A stretch of DNA of 64,000 nt, from the NCBI RefSeq assembly GCF_001500315.1, contig NZ_LLER01000010.1, forward strand, positions 186,001 to 250,000, read 5' to 3'. The stretch is from Staphylococcus auricularis (lineage in GTDB: Bacteria > Bacillota > Bacilli > Staphylococcales > Staphylococcaceae). Of this stretch, positions 47,405 through 57,202 are shown piece after piece. The position numbers and the translations under genes were made by a program. How positions within the stretch are numbered: position 1 is the first letter of the stretch; every line of letters begins with the position of its first letter. Below the pieces are notes generated by a model that was not told the DNA's origin, searched no databases, and saw nothing but the letters and a program-made list of their open reading frames with translations.

Positions 47405-47430
47405 AACCCTCCTCATCTGCGGAGGGTTTT
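47405..47430 (+). terminator. gal operon terminator
   Basis: AACCCTCC pairs with GGAGGGTT, then TTGC. It starts 16 nt after the galT stop. Confidence 0.8.
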
Positions 47431-47605
47431 GCTATGGTGGAATGGATTCATTTTCAGTAGAAAAAAGGTTTGAAGAGGCTAAATATGGCTATATTGTGAA
47501 GAAATTTAATGCATTTAGCTCAATACAATTAGAAAGTTATATAAAAGCTTCCTTTTTAGACCAGCACATTATATAATCACTTTAACTGAAAAAGGGGGAT
47601 TTAAC

Positions 47606-48400
47606 ATGAAACCAAAACACATTTTAGCAACTGTACTTGCAGGCTCTTTACTCGTCGCAGGATGTTCAAATGATGAAAAAGCGAAAGATGACAGTGATAG
47701 CAAATCATCTTCTGGCGACGGTGACAAAAAACAAGAACTTAAATTATCTGCAGCAGCGAGCTTAACAGACGTATCTAAAGATTTAGAGAAAGCTTTTGAA
47801 AAAGAACACAAAGATGTAGACGTGACATTTAATTACGGGGGATCAGGTGCATTAAGACAACAAATTGAAAAAGGTGCACCTGCAGATGTCTTCATGTCTG
47901 CAAACACGAAAGATGTTGACATGTTAGAGGATAAAGACAAAGCAGACAATGGCTATGAGTATGCGAAAAACAAACTCGTACTTGTAGGAGATAAAGATAG
48001 CGACTATAAATCTGTTAAAGATTTAAAAGGTGATGAAAAGTTAGCTATCGGTGAAATTAAATCTGTACCTGCGGGTAAATATGCTGAACAATACCTTAAA
48101 GAAGAAAATCTTTATGACATGGCAAAAGAACACTTTGTATTTGCGAAAGACGTTAAACAAGTGTTGAACTATGTTGAAAAAGGAAATGCGAAATTAGGTT
48201 ATATATACAAAACGGATTTATATCAAGCTCAGAAAAATGGTGATTCAAACGTGAAAGAAATCGATGACGCAGATTTGAAATCACCAATCATCTATAAAGC
48301 AGCAACAACTTCTGATAATAAAGCGGGTAAAGATTTCATCGAATTCTTGAAATCAGACGAAGCGAAAGACATCTTGAAGAAATATCAATTCGACGCGTAA
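47606..48400 (+). CDS. modA: molybdate-binding lipoprotein ModA
   Basis: Captures molybdate outside the membrane (264 aa). Lipobox LVAGC with Cys20, an Asp/Ser/Lys-rich linker, then the ModA fold: LSAAASLTDVSKDLEKAF, FNYGGSGALRQQIEKGAPADVFMS, and AIGEIKSVPAGKYAEQYL. Ser/Ala residues in these turns bind the oxyanion. First gene of modABC, serving the cofactor cluster just downstream. GGGGG ribosome site. Confidence 0.93.
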   Translation: MKPKHILATVLAGSLLVAGCSNDEKAKDDSDSKSSSGDGDKKQELKLSAAASLTDVSKDLEKAFEKEHKDVDVTFNYGGSGALRQQIEKGAPADVFMSANTKDVDMLEDKDKADNGYEYAKNKLVLVGDKDSDYKSVKDLKGDEKLAIGEIKSVPAGKYAEQYLKEENLYDMAKEHFVFAKDVKQVLNYVEKGNAKLGYIYKTDLYQAQKNGDSNVKEIDDADLKSPIIYKAATTSDNKAGKDFIEFLKSDEAKDILKKYQFDA

Positions 48401-48418
48401 GAATAGGAGGTCTTAGCG

Positions 48419-49090
48419 ATGGCTGATTTTACGCCATTTTGGATATCGATTAAGGTTGCAGTAATCAGTACGTTAATTGTAACTATTCTCGGTATCTTTA
48501 TATCAAAATGGTTGTATCAAAGAAACGGTGTGATAGGGAGAATTTTAGAGAGCATCATCGTGCTGCCTATCGTGCTACCACCGACCGTGATGGGTTTTAT
48601 CTTACTCATCGTCTTCTCTCCACGCAGTTTTGTAGGGCAGTTTTTTGCTGAAGTATTACATTTACCGGTTGTTTTCACGCTGACAGGGGCAGTGATTGCT
48701 TCTGTCATCGTGAGCTTCCCGCTCATGTATCAGCATACTGTGCAAGGTTTCAGAGGAATCGATAATAAAATGCTGAACACTGCGCGGACGATGGGGGCGA
48801 GTGAAGGTAAGATTTTTACTAAGCTCGTATTACCTTTATCAAAAAGAGCCATTTTATCAGGTGTAATGATGAGCTTTGCGCGTGCGATTGGTGAGTTCGG
48901 TGCGACATTAATGGTGGCCGGTTATATTCCTAATAAAACCAATACATTACCGCTTGAGATCTATTTCTTAGTTGAACAAGGGAGAGAGCATCAAGCTTGG
49001 TTATGGGTGCTTGTCCTCGTCGCATTTGCGGTTACAGTCATCGGTACAATCAATATTCTGAACCATGATCGTTATAAGGAGGTTGATTAG
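48419..49090 (+). CDS. modB: molybdate ABC permease ModB
   Basis: A 223-aa membrane permease with 5-6 helices and the ModB EAA loop NTARTMGASEGKIFTKLVLPLSKRAILSG, plus VLPPTVMGFILL. Begins 18 nt after modA with GGAGG and is followed by modC 3 nt later. Confidence 0.93.
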   Translation: MADFTPFWISIKVAVISTLIVTILGIFISKWLYQRNGVIGRILESIIVLPIVLPPTVMGFILLIVFSPRSFVGQFFAEVLHLPVVFTLTGAVIASVIVSFPLMYQHTVQGFRGIDNKMLNTARTMGASEGKIFTKLVLPLSKRAILSGVMMSFARAIGEFGATLMVAGYIPNKTNTLPLEIYFLVEQGREHQAWLWVLVLVAFAVTVIGTINILNHDRYKEVD

Positions 49091-49093
49091 ACG

Positions 49094-49699
49094 ATGAAAC
49101 TTCAGCTGACCCACATGCTTAAAAAGACGCAATTAACGTTAAACATTGAAGATCAAGCTCCAAAGATTTATGCGATCAAAGGCCCTTCAGGCATAGGTAA
49201 AACGACGGTATTAAACATGATTGCCGGATTACGTGAACCGGATGATGCCTATATCGAGATCAACGGCCACGTATTAAAAGATTCTCGTAACCATATAGAT
49301 GTGAAGATTCAACAACGCCATATCGGTTATCTCTTTCAAGATTACCAGTTGTTTCCTAATATGACGGTATATCAAAATATTACATTTATGGCGAAACCGA
49401 GTGATCATATTGAAAATTTGTTGAATGAATTAAACATTAAACATTTAACGGAGCAATATCCAGCGACGTTATCAGGTGGGGAATCGCAACGTGTCGCTTT
49501 AGCGCGGGCGTTAAGTACAAAGCCGGATATCATTTTATTAGATGAGCCATTTTCAAGTTTGGATGATGCGACGAAAGAAGAAGGCATGACATTGGTGAAA
49601 CGCATTTTTCACGAGTGGCGCATCCCCATCATTTTTGTGACACATTCAAACTATGAAGCAGAACAACTTGCGGATGAAGTGATTACAATAGGACAGTAA
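49094..49699 (+). CDS. modC: molybdate ABC ATPase ModC (short form)
   Basis: ATPase of the importer. Walker A GPSGIGKTTVLNM, signature LSGGESQRVALARAL and Walker B ILLDEPFSSLD are intact. At 201 aa it consists of the ATPase core only and lacks the C-terminal TOBE (molybdate-binding) domain of E. coli ModC; this fits staphylococcal ModC as I recall it. Ends before a terminator that overlaps the convergent gene. Confidence 0.9.
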   Translation: MKLQLTHMLKKTQLTLNIEDQAPKIYAIKGPSGIGKTTVLNMIAGLREPDDAYIEINGHVLKDSRNHIDVKIQQRHIGYLFQDYQLFPNMTVYQNITFMAKPSDHIENLLNELNIKHLTEQYPATLSGGESQRVALARALSTKPDIILLDEPFSSLDDATKEEGMTLVKRIFHEWRIPIIFVTHSNYEAEQLADEVITIGQ

Positions 49700-49745
49700 A
49701 TCGTCTTTAGGCGCAGCGGATATTGACTGTAAGCTGTTAAAAAAG

Positions 49746-49778
49746 AAAGTGAAGTCGTTACGACGGCTTCACTTTTTT
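49746..49778. terminator. terminator overlapping the GbsR-type gene's stop
   Basis: AAAGTGAAGTCGT pairs with ACGACGGCTTCACTTT, followed by TTT. The stop codon of the minus-strand regulator (49769-49771) lies inside the stem. Confidence 0.82.
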
Positions 49779-50335
49779 GTGGACTCAGTACTTTCAGGTA
49801 TAGGGAAGTATTTAAAAATCTCACCAGAATCGACAGCGTCACTTAATGTACCGAGCCATGTGTAATATGTTTTTGAGTGGTCAATTTGTTCCATGACTGA
49901 CTGAGCTTGTTCTCTAACCGTATCTTCAGTCTCGTCATCGTTTAAAATATCTTGAAGGAGTACCTCTGCTTCTTCTATGGCATCCATGTTAATTTTGATT
50001 TCACGTTTCCATTTTTGGGAGAAGAATTTACCGAAAAACGTAAAGAAGTCTTTTTCAGCAGTGAAGTGTTGCTTTCGACTGCCTCTGATAAAGCGTTGTT
50101 TGACAGCATCGAATTCTTGGAGTTTCTTCACACTCGTACTCATACTTGGTTTACTCATTTGTAATTCTTCTCGCATTTCATCTAAGGTCATGCTTTTCTT
50201 TTCAAACACCATCGTGCCATATAAGTTGCCAACGCTACGATTGATGCCATATAGATCCATTGTTTCCCCTATAGAGTTGATGACGATGTCTTTAGCTTGT
50301 TCTAAGCGATTTTCATCATCTGTTGAATGTGGCAT
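49769..50335 (-). CDS. GbsR/CudC/OpcR-type winged-helix regulator
   Basis: A ~188-aa DNA-binding regulator of the GbsR subgroup of MarR proteins: MDLYGINRSVGNLYGTMVF, then the winged helix MTLDEMREELQMSKPSMSTSVKKLQEFDAVKQRFIRGSRKQHF. Relatives respond to choline or glycine betaine and control osmoprotectant genes. None of those genes is adjacent here, so its target is unknown. ATG 50335 has GGAGGTG 5-6 nt upstream. Confidence 0.8.
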   Translation of the reverse strand: MPHSTDDENRLEQAKDIVINSIGETMDLYGINRSVGNLYGTMVFEKKSMTLDEMREELQMSKPSMSTSVKKLQEFDAVKQRFIRGSRKQHFTAEKDFFTFFGKFFSQKWKREIKINMDAIEEAEVLLQDILNDDETEDTVREQAQSVMEQIDHSKTYYTWLGTLSDAVDSGEIFKYFPIPESTESTKK

Positions 50336-50724
50336 GTCTACACCTCCAGTTACTTCTTTAATTATGCGTGCGTAATGAGAGAAATGCAACCCTATGCGAT
50401 CATTTATATAAAAAAGTGATTTAGATAAAAGTTAAATTTTTAATCATTATGTATAACATAGAAACTTTAATACGTTTGCTTAAATGATGCAAAGCATTCA
50501 CAACGAGAAAGTGATTGAAGTACTTATTTTAAGTGAACAAATAAAGTTCGTATAGTAGTCAAAGTCATTAGACCAAGGTATCATATAGTGTTATATTTAT
50601 AAGCAAGTAAAAAGCATGTAATTTGGCGATGTGTGAATGTGTGGCGTGCCTATCATGGACGAGTAGAAATCGGACTTCACTTCATCCAAATGAACAGATT
50701 AAGACGAAAGAAAGGAACCTAATT
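50336..50724. other. divergent intergenic region (regulator and moeB)
   Basis: 389 bp without a credible gene. It holds leaders for both genes and an inverted repeat TTTGC-N9-GCAAA (50475-50493), a possible operator. No Moco riboswitch is recognised. Confidence 0.4.
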
Positions 50725-51729
50725 GTGACTCAAGAACGCTATTCTAGACAAATACTATTTAAAGAAATCGGTTCAGACGGCCAAGACAAAATCAATGACA
50801 GTCACGTTTGTATTATAGGTATGGGAGCCTTGGGTACACATTTAGCAGAAGGTCTCACACGTGCAGGTGTCAGCGAGCTCACTATAGTCGACCGAGATTA
50901 TATCGAATATAGTAATCTTCAAAGACAGACTTTATTTACAGAGCAAGATGCAGAGATGGCAACACCTAAAGTCATTGCTGCAAAACGTGCATTGACTGAG
51001 ATTCGCCATGATTTAACAGTTCGCGCACATATCGCACATGTGGATGCCTATTTTTTAGAACAACATGTTCAAGATGTGGATTTAATTTTAGATGCGACAG
51101 ATAATTTTGAAACGAGACAGTTGGTCAATGATTTCGCATACCAACAACGTATACCTTGGATCTATGGTGCAGTGGTTGAAAGTACATACGTAGAAGCGGC
51201 ATTCATTCCAGGACAAACACCGTGCTTTAATTGTTTGATGCCGCAGTTACCAGTGATCAATCGAACGTGTGATACTGTGGGCGTGATTCAACCCGCTGTG
51301 ACGATGACGACAAGTCTACAATTACGTGATGCCCTTAAAATTTTAACTGGACAACCCGTACAAACTAAAATGACGTACGGCAATTTATGGGAAGGAAGCC
51401 ATCACACGATTGGGTTTACTAAATTGCAACGTGAGACATGTCAGACGTGCGGGACTCATCCGACTTTCCCTCACTTAGACGAAACGCAACGTCAGTTTGC
51501 ATCCCTTTGTGGTCGAGATACCGTACAGTACCAAAATGATCATATTTCCCAGGAAATGTTAAAGGAATTTCTCGAGTCGCATCAAATGAACTATCAAAGC
51601 AATCCGTATATGATACGTTTCCAATATAAAGGGTATCGTATTGTAAGTTTTAACAGTGGTCGTTTATTGATTCATGGAACCACACGTCCAGCAGAAGCAG
51701 TTACATTGATTAACCAATTGTTTGGTTAG
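50725..51729 (+). CDS. moeB: molybdopterin-synthase adenylyltransferase MoeB
   Basis: Adenylates the C-terminal Gly of MoaD. A ThiF-fold protein: RYSRQILFKEIG, ATP-binding GMGALGTHLAEGL, DRDYIEYSNLQRQTLF, LILDATDNFETRQLVND. Zinc Cys pairs are CFNC and CQTC. A ~60-residue C-terminal tail may be a reduced rhodanese remnant. GTG 50725 with AAAGGAA gives 334 aa, the expected length. First gene on the plus strand of the cofactor cluster. Confidence 0.92.
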   Translation: MTQERYSRQILFKEIGSDGQDKINDSHVCIIGMGALGTHLAEGLTRAGVSELTIVDRDYIEYSNLQRQTLFTEQDAEMATPKVIAAKRALTEIRHDLTVRAHIAHVDAYFLEQHVQDVDLILDATDNFETRQLVNDFAYQQRIPWIYGAVVESTYVEAAFIPGQTPCFNCLMPQLPVINRTCDTVGVIQPAVTMTTSLQLRDALKILTGQPVQTKMTYGNLWEGSHHTIGFTKLQRETCQTCGTHPTFPHLDETQRQFASLCGRDTVQYQNDHISQEMLKEFLESHQMNYQSNPYMIRFQYKGYRIVSFNSGRLLIHGTTRPAEAVTLINQLFG

Positions 51730-51744
51730 AAGGGGGACTTATAA

Positions 51745-52251
51745 ATGTCTATGCATACCAATGTACAGTTAGATCGAGATATTAAATGTGCCGTATTAAC
51801 GGTTTCAGATACTAGAAATTATGATACGGATAAAGGAGGTCAATTGGTGCAGTCGTTATTATCAGACCTTAATGTATCGATTGATTCATCACATTATCGT
51901 ATTGTGAAAGATGATAAAGCAGCGATTACGACACAGCTCAAAGCATGGCTCGACACAGATATTGATGTGATCATTACTACAGGTGGTACAGGTATCGCCG
52001 CAAGAGACGTCACAATCGAAGCAGTGCAGCCATTATTGACGAAGGAAATTGAAGGTTTTGGTGAACTGTTCAGATATTTAAGCTATACCGAAGATGTCGG
52101 CACGAGAGCACTTCTTTCTAGAGCGGTAGGAGGCACAGTGCATGATAAACTGATTTTCAGCTTACCAGGCTCTACGGGTGCTGTAAAATTAGCGCTAGAA
52201 AAATTAATTAAACCCGAATTAAATCACCTCGTATTAGAAGTAACAAAATAG
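51745..52251 (+). CDS. moaB: molybdenum cofactor biosynthesis protein MoaB
   Basis: MogA/MoaB-like protein (168 aa) that probably adenylates molybdopterin ahead of molybdate insertion by MoeA. Motifs: [28 protein letters not shown], and [17 protein letters not shown]. It starts 15 nt after moeB. Confidence 0.93.
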   Translation: MSMHTNVQLDRDIKCAVLTVSDTRNYDTDKGGQLVQSLLSDLNVSIDSSHYRIVKDDKAAITTQLKAWLDTDIDVIITTGGTGIAARDVTIEAVQPLLTKEIEGFGELFRYLSYTEDVGTRALLSRAVGGTVHDKLIFSLPGSTGAVKLALEKLIKPELNHLVLEVTK

Positions 52252-52282
52252 AAAGTTGTCGTAGTGGCTAAATACAAAAAGA

Positions 52283-52323
52283 ACATGAATGACAGGGAAA
52301 TGAGTTCCACGTATCATTCATGT
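52283..52323. terminator. hairpin between convergent moaB and moaC
   Basis: ACATGAATGA pairs with TCATTCATGT, with an inner GGAA/TTCC stem. There is no clear U-tract, so the call is tentative. Confidence 0.5.
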
Positions 52324-52349
52324 ACATCACACATTTAAAGGTTTTTAAG

Positions 52350-52850
52350 TTATTGATCTTCGTGTGCTGATCGTTGATAGTCTCCTGATTTACCACCCGA
52401 TTTAGATTCGAGATACGTTTCGCCTATCACCATGCCTTTATCGACGGCTTTAGTCATATCATAAACCGTTAAAGCAACGACAGAAGCTGCAGTGAGCGCC
52501 TCCATTTCAACGCCTGTCTTACCTGTCGTAGAGACGGTTGCGGCTATGTTTAATTGATAGGCATCATCGTCTTGTTGTTCCCAGTCAAAGTTTACATCGA
52601 TACCTGTTAAAGGGAGTGGATGACACATCGGGATGATGGTTGCAGTGTTTTTAGCAGCCATGATTCCGGCAATTTGAGCAGTGTTAAGTACATTCCCTTT
52701 TTTAGCAGTATGTTCGATGATTTGATGATAAATTGTATGATTAACGGTAATGCTAGAATGTGCTGTCGCTGTACGTTTAGTAACGTCTTTCATTGAAACA
52801 TCGACCATTTTAGCGTTACCTTGATCATTGATATGTGTAAAGTCAGACAT
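52350..52850 (-). CDS. moaC: cyclic pyranopterin monophosphate synthase MoaC
   Basis: Converts the MoaA product into cPMP, the first pterin intermediate. Motifs: AARSxI-like [37 protein letters not shown] and [24 protein letters not shown]. 166 aa. It is the only cofactor gene on the minus strand, divergent from moeA. AGGAGG site upstream. Confidence 0.95.
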   Translation of the reverse strand: MSDFTHINDQGNAKMVDVSMKDVTKRTATAHSSITVNHTIYHQIIEHTAKKGNVLNTAQIAGIMAAKNTATIIPMCHPLPLTGIDVNFDWEQQDDDAYQLNIAATVSTTGKTGVEMEALTAASVVALTVYDMTKAVDKGMVIGETYLESKSGGKSGDYQRSAHEDQ

Positions 52851-52909
52851 GTTATACCTCCTGTTTATAGTAGTATAGCATGAATATAAATATGTTAGGA
52901 ATGATAATC

Positions 52910-54169
52910 ATGCCAGTAGAAAAGAGACATCCTATCCTAGTTACTGAAGCGATTCAAAGAGTAGTTAAACAAGATATTTTCATGGAAAAAACACAAGTCA
53001 AACTGAATGACAGTTTAGGCTATGTACTCGCAGAAGATATTGTCGCAACATATGAAATTCCACGTTTTGATAAATCTCCATATGATGGCTTTGCGATTAG
53101 AGCGAAAGATTCTGAAGGCGCAAGTGGTGAGCATCGCATCGAATTCAAGGTCATCGATCACATTGGTGCAGGTAGTGTATCAGAGCATGTCGTTGGTGAT
53201 CACGAAGCGGTTCGTATCATGACGGGAGCAGCGATGCCTGAAGGTGCAGACGCTGTCGTCATGCTAGAACAAACGACAGAAGGGGAAGGGACTTTCACCT
53301 TACGAAAAGCATTCGAACCTGGAGATAATGTGTCTAAAAAAGGTGAGGAAACAACGGTAGGCGATGTTGTTTTACAAAAAGGTCAACACATTAATGCAGG
53401 TGCGATTGCAGTGTTAGCGGCATATGGTTATACAGATGTCCCTGTATATCAAAAACCGAGCGTGGCAGTCATTGCAACAGGTAGCGAGCTTTTAGATGTA
53501 GCAGATGAACTAGAGCCAGGAAAAATACGCAATTCTAATGGTCCCATGGTTCAAGCACTTGCCCAAAAAATCGGTTTAAATGTAGACACGTATAAAATCC
53601 AACAAGATGATTTGGAAAGTAGCTTAGCTGTCGTGAAAGAAGCTGCGGAAAGTCATGATATCGTCATTACAACCGGTGGCGTCTCTGTCGGTGATTATGA
53701 TTACTTACCAGAAATTTATCAACAACTCAATGCGGAAGTACTGTTCAATAAAGTAGCAATGCGACCAGGGAGCGTAACTACTGTAGCCGTTGCGAATGAC
53801 ACGTACTTATTTGGTTTGTCAGGTAATCCTTCAGCTTGTTATACAGGATTTGAACTATTCGTTAAACCCGCGGTGTTCCATATGATGGGAGCAACGCGTA
53901 TTTATCCTCAAGTCGTACAAGCGACATTGATGGAAGACTTTAAAAAAGCGAATCCATTTACACGTTTCATTCGTGCTACTGTAACCTTTAATGGTAAAGC
54001 GATGACAGTCGTGCCTTCTGGCTTTAATAAATCAGGTGCTGTGGTCGCGATTGCCCATAGTAATGCGATGATCATGTTACCTGGGGGTAGCAGAGGTTAC
54101 CAAGCAGGTTATACCGTCAACGTAATCTTGACAGACTCTTCAGCGTTAGAAGCGGAATTACTCATATGA
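52910..54169 (+). CDS. moeA: molybdopterin molybdotransferase MoeA
   Basis: Inserts molybdate into adenylated molybdopterin. 419 aa. Landmarks: PRFDKSPYDGFAIRA, RIMTGAAMPEGADAVVMLEQ, IATGSELL, ITTGGVSVGDYDYLPE and LSGNPSACYTGFELFV. ATG 52910 is the start: TTAGGA lies 10 nt upstream, and the length then fits. The region between moaC and moeA (~60 bp) must hold both promoters. Overlaps mobB by 4 nt. Confidence 0.93.
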   Translation: MPVEKRHPILVTEAIQRVVKQDIFMEKTQVKLNDSLGYVLAEDIVATYEIPRFDKSPYDGFAIRAKDSEGASGEHRIEFKVIDHIGAGSVSEHVVGDHEAVRIMTGAAMPEGADAVVMLEQTTEGEGTFTLRKAFEPGDNVSKKGEETTVGDVVLQKGQHINAGAIAVLAAYGYTDVPVYQKPSVAVIATGSELLDVADELEPGKIRNSNGPMVQALAQKIGLNVDTYKIQQDDLESSLAVVKEAAESHDIVITTGGVSVGDYDYLPEIYQQLNAEVLFNKVAMRPGSVTTVAVANDTYLFGLSGNPSACYTGFELFVKPAVFHMMGATRIYPQVVQATLMEDFKKANPFTRFIRATVTFNGKAMTVVPSGFNKSGAVVAIAHSNAMIMLPGGSRGYQAGYTVNVILTDSSALEAELLI

Positions 54170-54636
54170 TTTTGCAAATTATAGGTTATAAAAATGCTGG
54201 CAAAACAACATTAATGTCACATACGATTGCATTATTGAAGAAACAGCAATTGACTGTAGCGACGTTAAAACATCACGGTCATGAAACAGAAGACATTACG
54301 TTACAGGACGACCAAGTCGATCATATGAAACATTTTCAAGCTGGGGCAGATCAAAGCATTGTACAGGGTCAGGCGTATCAACAAACAGTGACGCGTACAC
54401 GCAAGCAAACGCTTACGGAAATAATTGACAAATCTGTTACAATAGACTTTGACGTACTTCTCATAGAAGGGTTCAAACATGCAGACTATGCCAAGGTGAT
54501 TGTCTATCAGAACGAAGCAGAATTAGCTCAGTTAAAACAATGCACACACGTCGTGTATGCGATCAATTTAGAAGATGAAGATGCTTTGGCACAATACGAC
54601 GCATGGATGATGCAACAAGTTAAGGGAATGAAATAG
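54166..54636 (+). CDS. mobB: molybdopterin-guanine dinucleotide biosynthesis protein MobB
   Basis: A 156-aa GTP-binding P-loop protein (IIGYKNAGKTTLM) with LLIEGFKHADYAKV, helping MobA make the guanine dinucleotide form of the cofactor. ATGA overlap with moeA, and moaE begins directly after its stop. Confidence 0.92.
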   Translation: MILQIIGYKNAGKTTLMSHTIALLKKQQLTVATLKHHGHETEDITLQDDQVDHMKHFQAGADQSIVQGQAYQQTVTRTRKQTLTEIIDKSVTIDFDVLLIEGFKHADYAKVIVYQNEAELAQLKQCTHVVYAINLEDEDALAQYDAWMMQQVKGMK

Positions 54637-55092
54637 ATGAAGCAATTTGCAGTTGTTACTGAACCGATTGATCCAGAGCCATATAGAGATTTTGTGCTCG
54701 ACGCACATCAAGGTGCAGTCGTCGTGTTTACTGGACATGTGCGAGAGTGGACGAAAGGCGTGAAAACAGAGTATTTGGAATATGAAGCTTATGTTCCGAT
54801 GGCTGAAAAGAAACTCGCGCAAATTGGTGATGAGATCGCAACGTATTGGCCTGGCACGCGAACAGCGATTGTCCATCGCATCGGTCCATTACAAATTTCT
54901 GATATTGCGGTCTGTATCAGCGTTTCTTCACCCCACCGTAAAGATGCATATCGCGCGAATGAATATGCGATTGAACGGATTAAAGAAGTAGTGCCGATAT
55001 GGAAAAAAGAAATTTGGGAAGATGGTGCAGAATGGCAAGGCGGTCAACGCGGTTCACATGATGATGCAAGTAAAGGAGGACATGAAGCATGA
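54637..55092 (+). CDS. moaE: molybdopterin synthase large subunit MoaE
   Basis: The catalytic subunit that inserts two sulfurs, carried by MoaD, into cPMP. 151 aa. Motifs: GAVVVFTGHVREWTKG, LEYEAYVPMAEKKL, RIGPLQISDIAVCISVSSPHR and PIWKKEIWEDGAEW. Overlaps moaD by 4 nt. Confidence 0.95.
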   Translation: MKQFAVVTEPIDPEPYRDFVLDAHQGAVVVFTGHVREWTKGVKTEYLEYEAYVPMAEKKLAQIGDEIATYWPGTRTAIVHRIGPLQISDIAVCISVSSPHRKDAYRANEYAIERIKEVVPIWKKEIWEDGAEWQGGQRGSHDDASKGGHEA

Positions 55093-55322
55093 AAGTACTT
55101 TACTTTGCAGAACTTAAAGAACTATTACAAATGGAATCTGAGACGATTAATCTCAGTTACGATATAACCGTTGATCAATTTAAAACGGATTTATTTGAGA
55201 GACACCCAGAAATTTCACAAAAACACTTTCAAGTGGCAGTGAATGAAGAATTTGTACAAGATAATGATGTGGTTCAATCAGATGATATCATCGCTTTGAT
55301 ACCACCAGTTAGTGGAGGTTGA
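55089..55322 (+). CDS. moaD: molybdopterin synthase sulfur carrier MoaD
   Basis: A 77-aa ubiquitin-like sulfur carrier ending in the essential di-Gly (PPVSGG), which MoeB adenylates. [17 protein letters not shown] opens the beta-grasp fold. Sits between moaE and mobA. Confidence 0.95.
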   Translation: MKVLYFAELKELLQMESETINLSYDITVDQFKTDLFERHPEISQKHFQVAVNEEFVQDNDVVQSDDIIALIPPVSGG

Positions 55323-55329
55323 GAGAAAA

Positions 55330-55938
55330 ATGAAAGTAATTATACTTGCTGGGGGACAATCACAACGCTTTGGCTCACCGAAAGCCTTTGCAGAAATAGA
55401 AGGGGAAACGTTTTATAAAAGAATCATAGATGTGTTAAAAGCGACTAATATTTTTAATGAGATTATCATTAGCACGAATGATACACTCGCTTCAAAATTT
55501 GACCATGATCATGTCATTGTAGATCAGGCACGTCATAAAAATAAAGGACCTTTAGCAGGTATATATTCCGTTATGGCAGAGTATCCCGAAGAAACGTCAT
55601 TTTTTGTCGTTTCTGTCGATACCCCAATGATCACTCAAAAAGCGATTAGTCACTTGTACCAATTTATGATTGAACATTTAATCGACGATCAATTGAATAT
55701 TGCTGGTTTTAAAGAAGGGGATAGAACGTATCCGACGATCGCATTTTACAACCGCAATGTTTTAGAACAAATTGAAACAGTGTTACAGTCAGATGATTTG
55801 AGTATCAAACACCTATATCAACTCGTGAATACGGAATGGTTAGATGTGAATACGATAGAAGCACCTAAATATTGGTACAAAAACATCAATTCTCAAGAAG
55901 ATTTAGATACGTTAAAAGCACAAATAGTCAATAATTAG
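55330..55938 (+). CDS. mobA: molybdenum cofactor guanylyltransferase MobA
   Basis: Links GMP to molybdopterin. Nucleotidyltransferase signature [21 protein letters not shown] near the start, [14 protein letters not shown], and VVSVDTPMI with the metal Asp. 202 aa. ATG 55330 follows the GGAGG inside the moaD end. Indicates the bis-MGD form needed by formate dehydrogenase-like enzymes. Confidence 0.93.
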   Translation: MKVIILAGGQSQRFGSPKAFAEIEGETFYKRIIDVLKATNIFNEIIISTNDTLASKFDHDHVIVDQARHKNKGPLAGIYSVMAEYPEETSFFVVSVDTPMITQKAISHLYQFMIEHLIDDQLNIAGFKEGDRTYPTIAFYNRNVLEQIETVLQSDDLSIKHLYQLVNTEWLDVNTIEAPKYWYKNINSQEDLDTLKAQIVNN

Positions 55939-55949
55939 GGGGCTATATT

Positions 55950-56972
55950 ATGGTAGCACAAATAACTGATAAACTCGGTCGACCTATTAGGGATTTAAGA
56001 TTGTCAGTTACTGATCGTTGTAATTTCCGTTGTGACTATTGTATGCCGAAAGAAATATTCGGTGATGATTATGTTTTTCTACCTAAAGATGAATTATTAA
56101 CATTTGATGAAATGGTACGTATCGCTAAAATATATACGGAACTCGGCATGAAGAAAATTCGTATCACAGGCGGGGAACCGTTATTACGTAGAGATTTGCA
56201 CAAATTAATTTATAAATTGAATCAACTTGACGGCGTAGAAGACATCGGTATGACGACGAATGGTCTTCTGCTGAAAAAGCATGGCCAAAAATTATATGAT
56301 GCCGGTTTACGTCGCATTAATGTGAGTTTAGATGCTATTGATGACAGTGTGTTCCAAGCGATTAATAATCGAAATATTAAAGCATCCACGATACTGCAAC
56401 AAATTGATTATGCTGTATCGATTGGCTTCTATGTCAAAATCAATGTGGTGATTCAGAAAGGTGTCAATGATGACCAAATCTTACCGATGATTCAATATTT
56501 TAAAGATAGAGATATAGAAGTTCGGTTTATCGAATTTATGGATGTCGGTAATGATAATGGATGGGATTTTTCTAAAGTGGTGACAAAAGATGAAATGTTG
56601 ACGATGATAGAGTCCCGTTTTGATATTGAACCTGAACCACCGAAATATTATGGAGAGGTTGCGAAATACTATCGACATAAAGATAACGGTGCGCGTTTTG
56701 GACTTATCACAAGTGTTTCTCAGTCCTTTTGTTCTTCTTGTACACGGGCGAGATTGTCTTCTGATGGTAAATTCTATGGCTGTTTATTCAGTTCTGTCGA
56801 AGGATTTAACGTCAAAGCATTCTTACGTGCAGGGGCAACCGATGATGATTTAAGAGAACAATTTAAAGCATTGTGGCAAATACGTGATGATCGTTATTCA
56901 GATGAACGTACAGAAGCCACTGTTGCTAATCGCAAACGACACAAAATCAATATGAATTACATTGGTGGTTAA
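55950..56972 (+). CDS. moaA: GTP 3',8-cyclase MoaA
   Basis: Radical-SAM enzyme that starts cofactor synthesis from GTP. N-terminal 4Fe-4S motif CNFRCDYC (CxxxCxxC), C-terminal second cluster [19 protein letters not shown], and the essential C-terminal Gly-Gly (MNYIGG). 340 aa. Last gene of the cluster, ending at a strong terminator. Confidence 0.96.
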   Translation: MVAQITDKLGRPIRDLRLSVTDRCNFRCDYCMPKEIFGDDYVFLPKDELLTFDEMVRIAKIYTELGMKKIRITGGEPLLRRDLHKLIYKLNQLDGVEDIGMTTNGLLLKKHGQKLYDAGLRRINVSLDAIDDSVFQAINNRNIKASTILQQIDYAVSIGFYVKINVVIQKGVNDDQILPMIQYFKDRDIEVRFIEFMDVGNDNGWDFSKVVTKDEMLTMIESRFDIEPEPPKYYGEVAKYYRHKDNGARFGLITSVSQSFCSSCTRARLSSDGKFYGCLFSSVEGFNVKAFLRAGATDDDLREQFKALWQIRDDRYSDERTEATVANRKRHKINMNYIGG

Positions 56973-56987
56973 ATAGATACGCGTTAT

Positions 56988-57048
56988 AACAGGTTAATGT
57001 TTTATTTCATTCTTTGAGAGAGTGGGATAGAACGTTAACCTGTTTTTT
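56988..57048 (+). terminator. terminator of the moa/mob cluster
   Basis: AACAGGTTAA pairs with TTAACCTGTT across a long loop, followed by TTTTTAT. Confidence 0.83.
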
Positions 57049-57202
57049 ATTCGTTTCATTTTTGAAAATGAGTGGCAAATTAGTTCACGTTAGTGGAACG
57101 GTCCCGCGTGGCATTAGGCTAGCACATGTTATATAATACGTTAATAACACACTGGTAAAGTTATCACGAAAAAACAACAAGATGCTGTAGGAGGATACCG
57201 AC

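Noticed and set aside
47394..47576. 60-aa frame after galT
   Set aside because: It contains the gal operon terminator and has no ribosome site or recognisable composition.
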